From positions 1 to 64,000 of the forward strand of contig NZ_CVTD020000025.1 in NCBI RefSeq assembly GCF_002904165.1: a stretch of 64,000 bases of DNA. The letters run 5' to 3'. The notes below the pieces were generated by a model that was not told where the DNA came from, did not search any database, and worked only from the letters and a program-made list of their open reading frames with translations. Position 1 is the first letter of the stretch, and each line of letters opens with the position of its first letter. The translations under genes were made by a program, and so were the position numbers. Positions 28,228 to 37,946 of this stretch are shown one piece after another. This stretch comes from Herbinix hemicellulosilytica. GTDB taxonomy: Bacteria; Bacillota; Clostridia; Lachnospirales; Lachnospiraceae.

Positions 28228-28592
28228 GTTAATCCTCCTTTTATTCCTGATAATATGTTTGAAATCCGGTTTTTATATGTTATACTAAATTCATCCATTT
28301 TCGCAATTATGACAGCCGGGATATTTTAATTCGGCATATCTGCTTAATTAAATATATCTATATCCCGGTATTTATAATTGCTGTGCTCAGCTTAGATTCA
28401 TTTACAAGCGTCTATAAATTTTTTCTTAAGTTAGTCTTGTAATTGCTTGTTCTTACCCTCATTTTGGTTAAACATATTATAGCAGAGCAAAATAATAAAT
28501 ACCAGCAATTTATATTATTAAGTTTAATAAAGATTTTTATATCGGTAAGATTTATTTAAATTCAGAAATTGCAATTAAGAGTGAATTTAATA
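28228..28592. other. Divergent spacer between trxB and the CvfB-like gene
   Basis: Non-coding. It holds a 9-bp perfect inverted pair CCGGGATAT (28316-28324) and ATATCCCGG (28360-28368) separated by 35 bases; no T tract follows, so it is not a normal terminator and might be a regulator site. No RNA gene is recognised. Confidence 0.4.
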
Positions 28593-28621
28593 TTTACCTG
28601 AAATATATGATATTCTATTAT
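28593..28621 (+). promoter_or_regulatory. Promoter of the CvfB-like gene
   Basis: TTTACC, 17-base spacer, TATTAT, about 40 bases before the ATG. Confidence 0.45.
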
Positions 28622-28667
28622 CAGAAATAATTTTCTTACACATAAGAATTAAGAAAGGAATATTAAA

Positions 28668-29513
28668 ATGATAGAATTAGGAAAGTATCAGCTTTTAGAA
28701 GTATGTAAGAAGACAGATTTCGGCATATATTTATGTGAACCCGGCTCAGACAAAAGTCACACGGTTCTTCTCCCTCAGAAGGAAGTACCGGAAGGCACTC
28801 AGCTTAACGATAAAATTACTGTATTTGTTTATAAAGATTCGGAAGACAGGGAAATTGCAACAACGGCAAAAGTTCCTCTTACCGTCGGTGAACTGGCTGT
28901 TCTTAGGGTAAAAGAAGTAACAAAGATAGGCGCATTTTTAGACTGGGGCCTATCAAAAGACCTGCTGCTGCCTTTTAAAGAACAGACAGCTAAGATTAGC
29001 GAGGGCGATGAGGTTCTTGTATCCCTGTATGTAGATAAAAGCAATCGGCTTTGTGCCACTATGAAGGTATATGACCTTCTTTATACAAATTCCAATTATA
29101 AAAAAGGAGACACGGTATCGGGTATCGTCTATGAAATAATTGAAGCATTCGGTGCATTTGTGGCGGTTGACAACAAGTATTCGGCTCTTATTCCAAAAAA
29201 AGAACTGTTTAAACCCTTAAAAATAGGCGACATTGTTGAAGCCAGGGTTATTGAAGTAAGAGATGACGGGAAACTTACCTTAAGCTTAAGAGACCGGTCT
29301 TATATTCAGATGGATTATGATGCCGCTGTTATATTGAAAATATTAAAAGAAGCCGGCGGTTATTTGCCCTACCATGATAAAACCGATGCCGCTGTTATAA
29401 AGAATAAATTCCAAATGAGTAAAAAAGCATTTAAAAGGGCTATAGGCAAACTCTATAAAGAAGGGGCCATTATCATAGAAGAGGACGGTATACGCCTTAA
29501 AAATAAGCCATAA
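28668..29513 (+). CDS. CvfB-like S1 RNA-binding protein
   Basis: 281 residues with three S1-type beta-barrel segments followed by a winged-helix end (YDAAVILKILKEAGGYLPYHDKT, FQMSKKAFKRAIGKLYKEG). This is the CvfB/YitL architecture, an RNA-binding factor that affects virulence genes in staphylococci; its role in clostridia is unknown. It is one of few plus-strand genes in this part, transcribed away from trxB and toward yvyF, with a shared hairpin between the stops. Confidence 0.9.
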   Translation: MIELGKYQLLEVCKKTDFGIYLCEPGSDKSHTVLLPQKEVPEGTQLNDKITVFVYKDSEDREIATTAKVPLTVGELAVLRVKEVTKIGAFLDWGLSKDLLLPFKEQTAKISEGDEVLVSLYVDKSNRLCATMKVYDLLYTNSNYKKGDTVSGIVYEIIEAFGAFVAVDNKYSALIPKKELFKPLKIGDIVEARVIEVRDDGKLTLSLRDRSYIQMDYDAAVILKILKEAGGYLPYHDKTDAAVIKNKFQMSKKAFKRAIGKLYKEGAIIIEEDGIRLKNKP

Positions 29514-29627
29514 AACAATGTTTCGTATTTAAATGGCTTTAATATCATTACTAAGTTTAACCCGTAAAAACTTACAATAACTATTTTTAAATTTAATATG
29601 AGGCCAGGCAATTGGTAAAAATAAAAC

Positions 29628-29647
29628 GGCGAACATTAATGTTCGCC
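29628..29647 (-). terminator. Bidirectional terminator between cvfB-like gene and yvyF
   Basis: Perfect 20-bp palindrome with arms GGCGAACATT/AATGTTCGCC, followed on the minus strand by GTTTTATTTTT and on the plus strand by TATATTATTT. It sits between converging genes and can serve both. Confidence 0.8.
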
Positions 29648-29667
29648 TATATTATTTAGAATGTATA

Positions 29668-30093
29668 TCAATCCTTTTGTATTCTTTCAGATTGATCCAA
29701 AAAACGCATTTTGGCTTGGTCTTTGAAATCTTTGATTTTTTTCTTATCTTCAGTCTTCGGATAGAGCTCCTGAAACCCACGGGCCAATTTGTCCTTACAG
29801 GCTTTGCAAAATCTTCCCGTTTTTATGGTGGCACCACAGCCTTCACAATCTATTCCTATAACGGAATCGTCCGAAAAAGCAAGTCTTTCTTCCCGTATCC
29901 ATTGCTTTATCTGTCCAATGCTTACATTACATACCTCGGATACTTCATGCATCTCGGCTTTCGGATGATCATACACATATTGCTTTACTTCCTGAAATTT
30001 TTCTTCCAATGCATTCATACAGGTGGGGCATAAAGGAGGCCCACTTAAATAATTAAACAATTTTCCGCATGTTCTGCAATTTCTTACATCCAT
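29668..30093 (-). CDS. Flagellar operon zinc-finger protein YvyF
   Basis: 141 residues. N-terminal zinc-ribbon (NCRTCGKLF, PLCPTCM), a central helix-turn-helix-like segment (HEVSEVCNVSIGQIKQWI) and a second Cys cluster (CEGCGATIKTGRFCKAC). The family is found next to comF and flagellar genes in Firmicutes, as here (comF 37 bp upstream), and is thought to act in flagellar gene control. GGAGG precedes ATG. Confidence 0.9.
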   Translation of the reverse strand: MDVRNCRTCGKLFNYLSGPPLCPTCMNALEEKFQEVKQYVYDHPKAEMHEVSEVCNVSIGQIKQWIREERLAFSDDSVIGIDCEGCGATIKTGRFCKACKDKLARGFQELYPKTEDKKKIKDFKDQAKMRFLDQSERIQKD

Positions 30094-30130
30094 TCGATAT
30101 CCTCCCCTTCATGGCTTCGGATTCAGACTT

Positions 30131-30853
30131 CTAAAAGCCTTTTCCGGTACATAAGGTTATAAAATAAACACAACTTATTCCTTTTTGTTTCAACACGCTG
30201 GCACAAGCTTCAATTGTACTTCCTGTGGTATAAATATCGTCCACTAGCATTAATCTGTTTAGTTTACTTATCTTATTTTCATCGTAGGCCTTGTTAATTT
30301 CAAATGCTTCCCTGAGATTTTTAAGCCTTTCTTTGTCGCTTAGCTGCTTTTGAGGTAAGGTTTTTTTATTTCTAACCAATAAATCCGGTAGAACAGGTAT
30401 ATTAAGCTCTTTTCCGATACTTCTTGCCAAAATTTCCGCCTGGTTATACCCTCTTTCACGGTATTTGCTTTTATGTAACGGCACCGGCACAAGAGCGTCC
30501 GGAGCCAGATAAAGAATTTTATTTCCGTACCTTTCGACTACTGCCTGGGTAAAATATTTCGCATACTCTTTTTTATGCCTGTATTTAAAGTCCATAATTG
30601 CTTTCTTAATTGCAGAATCGTAAATCCATACGGAAAAGCCCTGCTCATAATGATATTCCCTTTTCTCGCAGTCGATGCAATATTCTTTTTGCTCATCGTC
30701 TATAGGCTTACTGCATTTCTTACAGCGAGGCTCGCTGATAAACTGAAGCTTATCTTCACATTGGGTGCAGATATTTCTGTCCTTCGGAATGACAATGTTA
30801 CCGCATACCGGACACCTTACCGGATATAACATATCTAAAAATGTCTTAAGCAA
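30131..30853 (-). CDS. comF: ComF family phosphoribosyltransferase-like protein
   Basis: About 240 residues. N-terminal zinc finger with paired Cys (CPVCGNIV, CTQCED, CKKCSKPID, YCIDCEKR) and a C-terminal phosphoribosyltransferase fold with the PRPP loop VDDIYTTGSTIE. In B. subtilis the homologue supports DNA uptake. Two starts are possible: ATG 30874 without a close binding site, or TTG 30853 with GGGAG six bases upstream, which is preferred. Followed by yvyF, the order seen in Bacillus. Confidence 0.88.
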   Translation of the reverse strand: MLKTFLDMLYPVRCPVCGNIVIPKDRNICTQCEDKLQFISEPRCKKCSKPIDDEQKEYCIDCEKREYHYEQGFSVWIYDSAIKKAIMDFKYRHKKEYAKYFTQAVVERYGNKILYLAPDALVPVPLHKSKYRERGYNQAEILARSIGKELNIPVLPDLLVRNKKTLPQKQLSDKERLKNLREAFEINKAYDENKISKLNRLMLVDDIYTTGSTIEACASVLKQKGISCVYFITLCTGKGF

Positions 30854-30897
30854 TGCAAACTCCCGTATTGCCATATAATATTAACCAACCTTAAAAA

Positions 30898-31815
30898 TTA
30901 ATTCCTGTCAAAAAGTTTTACAGGATAAACTCCTTTATCGATAAGGTTTCTTATTGACGAAACTACCAAGTCTTTATCTTCCTTATAAGTTACCCCAAAC
31001 CACTGATCCGTTGTTTTTAATACTTTAACTTTTACTTTGCCCGAATTAACCAATTTACCTACTACTTCCGGAAGAAGATATTCTTTCTTGACTTCATCCG
31101 GTTTAAGTTCTGCTAAAAATTCTTCGAATCCCTTCTTAAGCTCATTAAACAGACTGGGTTTAAATCCCCACATATTCATTGATACCACACTGTCAAGGTC
31201 TATGGTAATTTCTTTTTCATTCTTATCCCGGGCTTTGGCAACATTTCCGTCTCTTATAATTCCGCCTGTTTCAACAATATCCACCAGCCAGCCGTTATCA
31301 TCCGTTTTACAGATACCGCGGGTAACGGCCCCATTTTCACTTAAGGTGTTGCCAAGGACAAAACCTGCCATGCAATACACATACGGATCATTTTCGGAGT
31401 TAAGAAAATTATATATTAACCTGAAAGACTCCTTTCCGTAGTAATCGTCTGCATTAATAACAGCAAAAGGTTCGTTTACTACATTTTTACAACATAAGAC
31501 TGCCTGGCCTGTCCCCCAGGGTTTTGTTCGCCCTTCCTGCACCTTATATCCGTTAGGCAAATCATCAAGTTCCTGAAATACATATTCTACATTTATAAGT
31601 TTCTCTATACGGTTTCCGATAACTTCTTTAAAATCTTTTTCCAAATCCTTGCGGATGATAAATACAACTTTGTTAAATCCCGCTTCGATAGCATCATATA
31701 TGGAATAATCCATAATTATTTCGCCGTTTGGTCCAACAGGCTCCAGTTGTTTAATTCCCCCGTATCTGCTCCCCATACCTGCTGCCATAATAACTAATGA
31801 TGTAACAGAAGACAA
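30898..31815 (-). CDS. Sugar-phosphate nucleotidyltransferase family protein
   Basis: 305 residues. The nucleotide loop MAAGMGSRYGGIKQL is the NTP-transferase signature, with INADDYYG as the metal-binding Asp region. It differs from the GlmU, GalU and RmlA groups in length and C-terminus and belongs to an uncharacterised clade common in clostridia and Bacteroidetes; the sugar is unknown. Start TTG with GGAGG eight bases before it. Confidence 0.82.
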   Translation of the reverse strand: MSSVTSLVIMAAGMGSRYGGIKQLEPVGPNGEIIMDYSIYDAIEAGFNKVVFIIRKDLEKDFKEVIGNRIEKLINVEYVFQELDDLPNGYKVQEGRTKPWGTGQAVLCCKNVVNEPFAVINADDYYGKESFRLIYNFLNSENDPYVYCMAGFVLGNTLSENGAVTRGICKTDDNGWLVDIVETGGIIRDGNVAKARDKNEKEITIDLDSVVSMNMWGFKPSLFNELKKGFEEFLAELKPDEVKKEYLLPEVVGKLVNSGKVKVKVLKTTDQWFGVTYKEDKDLVVSSIRNLIDKGVYPVKLFDRN

Positions 31816-31886
31816 TGTAAAAACCTCCGTTCCTAAAAATTTCTATATATATTATAACCTACTTGTTATATTTTTTCACTAACTAT

Positions 31887-34106
31887 TTATAGGGCCATAT
31901 CTCTAATCTGATCACAAAGCCTGGAATAGCGGCTTTGCTCATTCTTATTGTCAATCATAAATTTTACCATAGATTCACTGCCTACAATTACAACACAGCG
32001 TTTGGCCCTGGTTACGGCAGTATATAAAATATTCCTGTTAAACAAAAGTTTAGGTCCGTCCAAAATCGGCATTACAATCGCCGGATATTCGCTTCCCTGA
32101 GACTTATGAACAGTTACGGCATAAGCCAGTTCCAACTCATCCAGCTGGCTGAAGCTGTATTCCACAAGCCTGTTGTCATCAAATTCCACCAGCAAACTTT
32201 CGGAAAAAAAGTTGATCTCTTTTATAATACCGGAATCACCGTTAAATACACCGGTACCGATCTGAACTGTTATCCCGAAGTTGTTTTTTATTTCCCAGGC
32301 CAGCTGATAATTATTTTTTATTTGCATTACCTTATCGCCTTCACGAAATATATTCTGATTATACTCTTTTTCTTTTTTATTTTCGGAAGGAGGATTAAGT
32401 GCAGCCTGCAAGGCTTTATTTAATCTTTCGACTCCCAGTTCACCTTTTTTCATAGGTGTAAGTACCTGTATATCAAAAGATGTGGCATCAACGTATTTAG
32501 GAAGCTTATTTTTAACCAAATTAATAATTACGGCAGTTATTACGGCTGAATTATCCCTTTTTAGCATAAAGAAGTCCATACTTTTGTTGTCAAGGTTAAT
32601 TTGCTCTCCTGCATTTATTTTATGGGCATTTACAATAATATCGCTGCCTTCCGCCTGCCTGAAAATTTTAGTTAGCATAACAACATTAAAACAATGAGAA
32701 TTAATAATATCTTTTAGAACATTTCCCGGTCCGACACTGGGAAGCTGATTAACGTCACCAACCAATATAAGCCTGGTCCCGACAGATATGGCTTTCAATA
32801 GAGCATGCATCAGGCCCAAATCAACCATGGACATCTCGTCTATAATTATCACATCAGCTTCCAAAGGATTATATTCGTTTCTTTCAAATGTAAAGCTGCT
32901 TCCTTCCCCTTGTGTGAGTTTGCTAAGCTCCAGCATTCTGTGGATAGTTTTCGCTTCATAGCCGGTGGCTTCGCTCATTCTTTTTGCAGCCCTGCCGGTC
33001 GGAGCTGCAAGAAGGATATCTAAACCTTCCGCTTCAAATACCTTGATAATTGCATTTATGGTCGTAGTTTTACCCGTCCCCGGTCCGCCGGTTATAATCA
33101 AAAGGCCATTCCTTACGGCCTCAAATACCGCAGTCCTTTGCTGTCCGTCAAGAACTGTTTTTGTCTGTTCTTCAATCTGGGCCACCCTGTTGCTTAAGGC
33201 CTTTTGATCATAATCATATTTTATATTTAAATCATGAAGCATCCTGGCTACGTTTAATTCCATATAATAAAATACGGAAGAATAAATTAACCGTCCCTCT
33301 TTTCCGTCAACCACTACAATTTTCTTTTCTAAACTTAAATCGGTTATTTGGCGGTAGATTGATTCTTCGTCGGATAAAAGCAAACTTTTTGCTCTAGCTA
33401 TAAGATCAGTTTCAGGCAAATATACATGCCCCTCTGTATTAGCCTGCATAAGCAAATACAAAATACCTGCTTTAATTCTGAATTCCGAATTCGGTTCTAT
33501 ACCCACTCTTCTTGCAATTTCATCTGCGGTTTTAAATCCTATCCCGGTTATATCTTCAGCCAGTTTATAGGGGTTTTCCCTTATTATGTCGTACATCCTC
33601 CGACCGTATTCTTTAAATATCTTTACGGCCAAATTCCCGGTAATATTATATTTTTGCAGGAACATCATGGCATCTCTCATGTCTCTTTTTTCTTCAAACT
33701 GCCTGTATATGTCTATAGCCATGCGTTCACTTATGCCTTTTACCTCCGAAAGCCTTTCAGGCTCTTCAATTATTATTCTGAAAGTGTTGTCACCAAACTT
33801 TTTAACTATTCTGGATGCAAGAACTTTTCCTACGCCTTTAATGGCACCGGAACCCAAATATAACTCAATAGAATAGGCATCTTCAGGTTCTTTGATTTCA
33901 TATGACTCGATCAGAAATTGCTCTCCATACACCGGATGCTCCGTAAAGGCGCCCGTTGCCTGAATAAATTCTCCCTCATTTATGAATGTAATGTAACCGA
34001 CACAGGTAATTTCTGTTTCATTTTGTATTATTGTAAAAATCGTATAACCGTTTTCATCGTTACGAAAAACGATCCTGTCTACAAAACCTTCTACTGTTGC
34101 AGCAAT
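31887..34106 (-). CDS. recD2: RecD2-type ATP-dependent DNA helicase, likely AUU start
   Basis: About 739 residues. N-terminal OB-like domain (TVEGFVDRIVFRNDENGYTIF), helix-hairpin-helix region (EPERLSEVKGI), Walker A ITGGPGTGKTT, DEMSMVD, GDVNQLPSVGPG and the UvrD-like C-terminus (TVHKSQGSEYPA, LYTAVTRAK). RecD2 is a 5'-3' helicase acting in replication-fork and mismatch repair processes. The start is odd: the in-frame GTG at 34115 overlaps the AGGAGG, so it cannot be used with it, whereas an in-frame ATT at 34106 has exactly eight bases. No other start codon fits the family's N-terminus. The initiation codon is inferred. Confidence 0.93.
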   Translation of the reverse strand: MAATVEGFVDRIVFRNDENGYTIFTIIQNETEITCVGYITFINEGEFIQATGAFTEHPVYGEQFLIESYEIKEPEDAYSIELYLGSGAIKGVGKVLASRIVKKFGDNTFRIIIEEPERLSEVKGISERMAIDIYRQFEEKRDMRDAMMFLQKYNITGNLAVKIFKEYGRRMYDIIRENPYKLAEDITGIGFKTADEIARRVGIEPNSEFRIKAGILYLLMQANTEGHVYLPETDLIARAKSLLLSDEESIYRQITDLSLEKKIVVVDGKEGRLIYSSVFYYMELNVARMLHDLNIKYDYDQKALSNRVAQIEEQTKTVLDGQQRTAVFEAVRNGLLIITGGPGTGKTTTINAIIKVFEAEGLDILLAAPTGRAAKRMSEATGYEAKTIHRMLELSKLTQGEGSSFTFERNEYNPLEADVIIIDEMSMVDLGLMHALLKAISVGTRLILVGDVNQLPSVGPGNVLKDIINSHCFNVVMLTKIFRQAEGSDIIVNAHKINAGEQINLDNKSMDFFMLKRDNSAVITAVIINLVKNKLPKYVDATSFDIQVLTPMKKGELGVERLNKALQAALNPPSENKKEKEYNQNIFREGDKVMQIKNNYQLAWEIKNNFGITVQIGTGVFNGDSGIIKEINFFSESLLVEFDDNRLVEYSFSQLDELELAYAVTVHKSQGSEYPAIVMPILDGPKLLFNRNILYTAVTRAKRCVVIVGSESMVKFMIDNKNEQSRYSRLCDQIRDMAL

Positions 34107-34139
34107 AGGGGCCACCTCCTAAAACGTGTGTTTGTAAAA

Positions 34140-34190
34140 AATGTCATTTCAAACTATAACCCATAAGGGCTATATGTTTAAAATGACATT
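34140..34190 (-). terminator. Terminator of the mbl-flagellar operon
   Basis: Long stem with outer arms AATGTCATTT/AAATGACATT and inner CCC/GGG pairs, followed on the minus strand by six T. It separates the flagellar genes from recD2. Confidence 0.88.
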
Positions 34191-34223
34191 GACAAAACTA
34201 TAATTCAACTGTTGCCTATGTAA

Positions 34224-34553
34224 TTAGCCGTTTCTTTTTATTGACTCATAAAGCATCTGAGCCAGACCCAGCCCCTGGTTTTCTGTGGCACTTTTTGCAT
34301 ACTCCTGATAAAGCATGTCACCAAAAAACTCTCTGTATGAATTCTTTTTCTCTTCATAAGGAATTGTTTTTTCCATACCTTTCATGACCTGCTCAAGGAA
34401 ATATGCCTCAAAGCTTTTGCATACTTCCATAAGTTCATCATCGGTGGCAATTTTTGATTTTAATTTGTCTTCTAATGTTTTTGCCTGAATATCACCGGCT
34501 GCAACTTTACCCGCCGTTAAATACTGCATATTAGAATCTATTGAAAAACTCAT
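34224..34553 (-). CDS. Flagellar rod-binding protein (FlgJ N-terminal type)
   Basis: 109 residues equal to the N-terminal rod-binding domain of FlgJ, without the muramidase domain: FEAYFLEQVMKGMEKTIP and a C-terminal NQGLGLAQMLYESI. Short versions like this are common in Firmicutes. It caps the growing rod in the periplasm-equivalent space. Last gene of mbl-flhO-flhP-rod binder. Confidence 0.9.
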   Translation of the reverse strand: MSFSIDSNMQYLTAGKVAAGDIQAKTLEDKLKSKIATDDELMEVCKSFEAYFLEQVMKGMEKTIPYEEKKNSYREFFGDMLYQEYAKSATENQGLGLAQMLYESIKRNG

Positions 34554-34648
34554 TAAGGCTTCTCTCCTTTTCTCTTAGGAAGCGTTGGTGTCTAAAAGTT
34601 TATTATGTAATATCTTAAACTCTTTTTGTAAAAACCGTTTAAATTTTA

Positions 34649-35461
34649 TTATCTAAGATTATTAGCCTGTTGAAGCATTTGGTCAGCCGCTGTAATAACC
34701 TTGGAGTTCATTTCATATGCCCTTTGAGCAACTATAAGGTTAACTATTTCGTCAACCGCCTGGACATTGGAACCCTCCAGATATCTTTGCCTCAACTTAC
34801 TTTTTGACAATGTTTCATCCTCAAATTCCAATCTGGGTGCTCCGGAGCTTTCAGTTTCTTTCAGTATACTTCCGGATACTTTCAGAAGGCCGGCCGGATT
34901 ATTAAACTGAGCCACTCCGATTGTTATGTCCATAAAAATCTGTTCGTTATTTTCATTGCTATAATAAAATTCCCCGTATTCGTTTACGGTAATGTTTGAT
35001 GGATTATATATGTCATCTATAACTATGGGTTCTCCGTTGATATCAAGAACCGGGTTTCCGTCAGAATCGGCCAATGTTAAACCTAAAGGCCCGTTAGCCA
35101 GTCCGAATGATCCGTTTCTGGTATAGCCTACACTTCCGTCAGGCAAAGCTATCATGAAAAATCCTTTTCCTTCTATGGCAAAATCGAAATCGTTGCCTGT
35201 TTCAACCAAAATTCCCTGGGTATATTGAGAAGTAACCGCCGAATTTCTTACACCCAATCCAACCTGTATGCCTACCGGTTTAGGATTACCGTTATTGTCA
35301 TAGGATTCTTCCTGAATTGTCTGATATAAAAGGGTTTTAAACTCTGCCGATTCTCTCTTATAACCTGTAGTATTTATATTAGCCAGATTATTGGATATAA
35401 TGTCTACGTTTGTTTGCTGGGCCGTCATACCTGATGCTGCGGTCCACAATGATCTCATCAT
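34649..35461 (-). CDS. flhP: Flagellar basal-body rod protein FlgG/FlhP
   Basis: 270 residues. N-terminal rod motif ISNNLANINTTGYKRE, central domain with GKGFFMIALPDGSVGYTRNG and C-terminal SNVQAVDEIVNLIVAQRAYEMNSKVI. Similar to its upstream neighbour, so the pair is a tandem paralogue as in B. subtilis flhO-flhP. GGAGG lies eight bases before ATG. Confidence 0.93.
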   Translation of the reverse strand: MMRSLWTAASGMTAQQTNVDIISNNLANINTTGYKRESAEFKTLLYQTIQEESYDNNGNPKPVGIQVGLGVRNSAVTSQYTQGILVETGNDFDFAIEGKGFFMIALPDGSVGYTRNGSFGLANGPLGLTLADSDGNPVLDINGEPIVIDDIYNPSNITVNEYGEFYYSNENNEQIFMDITIGVAQFNNPAGLLKVSGSILKETESSGAPRLEFEDETLSKSKLRQRYLEGSNVQAVDEIVNLIVAQRAYEMNSKVITAADQMLQQANNLR

Positions 35462-35501
35462 AATATTTTCCTCCTATTCGGGTAAGAAATTAAAGTTAAA
35501 A

Positions 35502-36275
35502 TTAAACTTTACCGACTGAATTTGCAGCCAAATCAAGGGTTTGATCGATGGACTGTATGACCTTCTGATTGGCTTCATATGCTCTGGTTATAGCAATCAT
35601 TTCAACCATTTCCGTCACGACGTTTACATTGGATTGCTCGGTATAACCCTGCATAACCTTTGCTTCGGCAGGCACGGTCACTGCACCGTCAACAGCCTCA
35701 AACATAGTGTCTCCCGTTTTTTTCAGATAGTTATAATCCTCAAAATCGGTAAGTAAAACAGTATCCACGTAATTACCGTCTGCATAGATAGCGCCGGTTG
35801 CATCAACAACTATATCTGTTGCATCTAAAGGAACTACTATCTCTCCTGCTTCACCCATAAGGCGGTTTCCTTCTGTATCCACAATATAGCCTTCATTCGT
35901 CATTGTAAAGCTGCCGTTACGTGTATATTTGGTAGTGGTATTGCCGTACCTGTCCGTAACCGACAGGGTAAAAAATCCTTTGCCTTCCAATGCAAGATGA
36001 TAAGGTTGTCCTGTTTGCCTTAAAGAACCCTGTGAAAAGTTTGTATAAACTTCACCCAGCTTTACTCCAAGGCTCATCCTTCCGATTGGCCTGTCGTTAT
36101 AGGCTTCGGAAGCGTCCCTTACCTTTATGGTAAGGACATCGTCAAATGCCTGATTGGTTACATTATCTGTTTTATAACCTACCGTAGCGGCATTTGCCAA
36201 ATTGTTTGCAATTATATCCAATCTTTTCTGCTCATTTGACATTCCTGTGTAAGCTGTAAATAAGCCTCTTACCAT
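35502..36275 (-). CDS. flhO: Flagellar basal-body rod protein FlgF/FlhO
   Basis: 257 residues, with IANNLANAATVGYKTDN at the N-terminus, EGKGFFTLSVTDRYGN in the middle and TEQSNVNVVTEMVEMIAITRAYEANQKVI at the end. It starts one base after the stop of mbl, with its binding site inside mbl. The arrangement mbl-flhO-flhP is the Bacillus/Clostridium one. Confidence 0.93.
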   Translation of the reverse strand: MVRGLFTAYTGMSNEQKRLDIIANNLANAATVGYKTDNVTNQAFDDVLTIKVRDASEAYNDRPIGRMSLGVKLGEVYTNFSQGSLRQTGQPYHLALEGKGFFTLSVTDRYGNTTTKYTRNGSFTMTNEGYIVDTEGNRLMGEAGEIVVPLDATDIVVDATGAIYADGNYVDTVLLTDFEDYNYLKKTGDTMFEAVDGAVTVPAEAKVMQGYTEQSNVNVVTEMVEMIAITRAYEANQKVIQSIDQTLDLAANSVGKV

Positions 36276-36276
36276 T

Positions 36277-37269
36277 TTATTTTCCTCTTTTCCCGCTTAA
36301 AAATTCAACAAATTTACCTGTACCTATAGCAACTGCAGTCATAGGATCTTCAGCAGTCATTGTAGTAATGCCCGTTTTTTCCTGGATAAGCTGTTCTATA
36401 CCGTATAACAGGCAACCTCCGCCTGTTAGTACTATACCGCGGTCCGCTATGTCGGCTGCCAGTTCCGGAGGGGTTTTTTCTAAAACACTATGAACCGCTT
36501 CAACAATCTGTGCTGTCGGCTCTCTTAGTGCTTCTTCGGTTTCCTCCGAAGTTACAACTATAGTCTTTGGAAGACCTGTTACCAGATTTCTTCCTCTTAC
36601 TTCCATTGATACCGATTCGGGTCTGCGGTAAGCCGAACCTATCTTTATCTTTATTTCTTCGGCAGTTCTTTCACCGATTAACAGATTATGTTTCTTTCTC
36701 ATATACCTTACTATGGCATCGTCAAAGTCATCTCCGGCAACCTTAACCGAAGTACTTACTACGGTGCCTCCCAGGGAAATAACTGCTATATCTGTAGTTC
36801 CGCCACCAATATCTACAATCATATTTCCGCAAGGTCTTGATATATCTATACCTGCACCTATAGCTGCGGCAATGGGTTCTTCAATTATAGCTACTTCTCT
36901 GGCACCTGCCTGGTATGTTGCATCTTCAACTGCCTTCTTTTCAACCTCAGTTACACCGCTTGGGACACAGACACTGATTCTGGGTTTTCTGAATCTGTGC
37001 TTGCCTACGGCTTTTTGAATAAAATATTTAAGCATTTTTTCGGTTACCGTATAGTCGGATATTACACCCTGTCTTAAAGGTCTTACCGCCACAATATTTC
37101 CTGGGGTTCTTCCCAGCATAAGCCTGGCTTCTTCTCCAATAGCCTTAATTTTATTGGTATCTCTGTCGAATGCAACTACAGACGGTTCTCTAAGAACAAC
37201 ACCTTTCCCTTTTATATAAACCAATACACTTGCCGTTCCCAAATCAATTCCTATATCGGTGCTCAACAT
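36277..37269 (-). CDS. mbl: MreB-like rod-shape actin homologue (Mbl)
   Basis: 330 residues. Actin fold: [21 protein letters not shown], the phosphate-2 loop [19 protein letters not shown] and the adenosine loop [14 protein letters not shown]. The gene order before flhO-flhP argues for Mbl rather than MreB. It polymerises along the membrane and guides wall synthesis. In Bacillus spoIIID lies upstream; here no such gene exists in the 680-bp upstream gap. GGAAAGGAG precedes ATG. Confidence 0.92.
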   Translation of the reverse strand: MLSTDIGIDLGTASVLVYIKGKGVVLREPSVVAFDRDTNKIKAIGEEARLMLGRTPGNIVAVRPLRQGVISDYTVTEKMLKYFIQKAVGKHRFRKPRISVCVPSGVTEVEKKAVEDATYQAGAREVAIIEEPIAAAIGAGIDISRPCGNMIVDIGGGTTDIAVISLGGTVVSTSVKVAGDDFDDAIVRYMRKKHNLLIGERTAEEIKIKIGSAYRRPESVSMEVRGRNLVTGLPKTIVVTSEETEEALREPTAQIVEAVHSVLEKTPPELAADIADRGIVLTGGGCLLYGIEQLIQEKTGITTMTAEDPMTAVAIGTGKFVEFLSGKRGK

Positions 37270-37797
37270 CTTGTAACTCCTTTCCTATACCGTAAAAATT
37301 ACATTTTATCTGGTATTTTAGCAAATAGTTCTTAATAAAATTCTTCACAGAAAAAAAGAAAATAATGCAGTATTTCTTCATTTCTTTGGCGTAAAATCTT
37401 AATTTCTCTTCAAGTCTGCCGAACTTAACATATTAATATAAATTCTGAAATATATTATATCTTATTTTCCGTTTTTTTCAAAGGTTATTTTATAAAGTTG
37501 GATAAATCGTCAAAATATACACCATACTTTTGTGGCAACTTAAATCTATTTTAAACTTAAACTCCATATATTTCTGTGTCTCGGAATATTTTCAATATAC
37601 ATTAACATAAAATGAACTTGCTTATTTTCATCCTATCAAAATAAATCGATAGTATAAAATTTACGAAACAATATCTTACTTAATATATTTATCGTAATTT
37701 TTTTAAAACTTATTTAGCCTAATAACAGTATTATTATAAAATTTATATTACATCCAATTATTGACTCAAAATCATATTTTTCATAGTTATTGTAAAA
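37270..37797. other. Gene-free AT-rich spacer between tuf and mbl
   Basis: No ORF of coding character, no tRNA and no riboswitch recognised. It must contain the mbl promoter; a weak TTGACG/TAAAAT pair with 15-base spacing occurs near 37475-37515, too uncertain to annotate. Confidence 0.5.
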
Positions 37798-37832
37798 AAC
37801 TCCCGGATATAAGCATGCTTAATCCGGGAGTT
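37798..37832 (-). terminator. Terminator of the str operon after tuf
   Basis: Stem AACTCCCGGAT/ATCCGGGAGTT with a loop of about 13, followed by TTTTTA on the minus strand, 115 bp after tuf. Confidence 0.9.
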
Positions 37833-37946
37833 TGAATTACCAAGATATATTTAATTGTTGCAGGTCAGATATATTTCGGCATTTTTACCGTTTCTCCTTG
37901 AAAAAATCACCATAATTTCTCCAAGGATTAACCCGCTTACGTTTAA

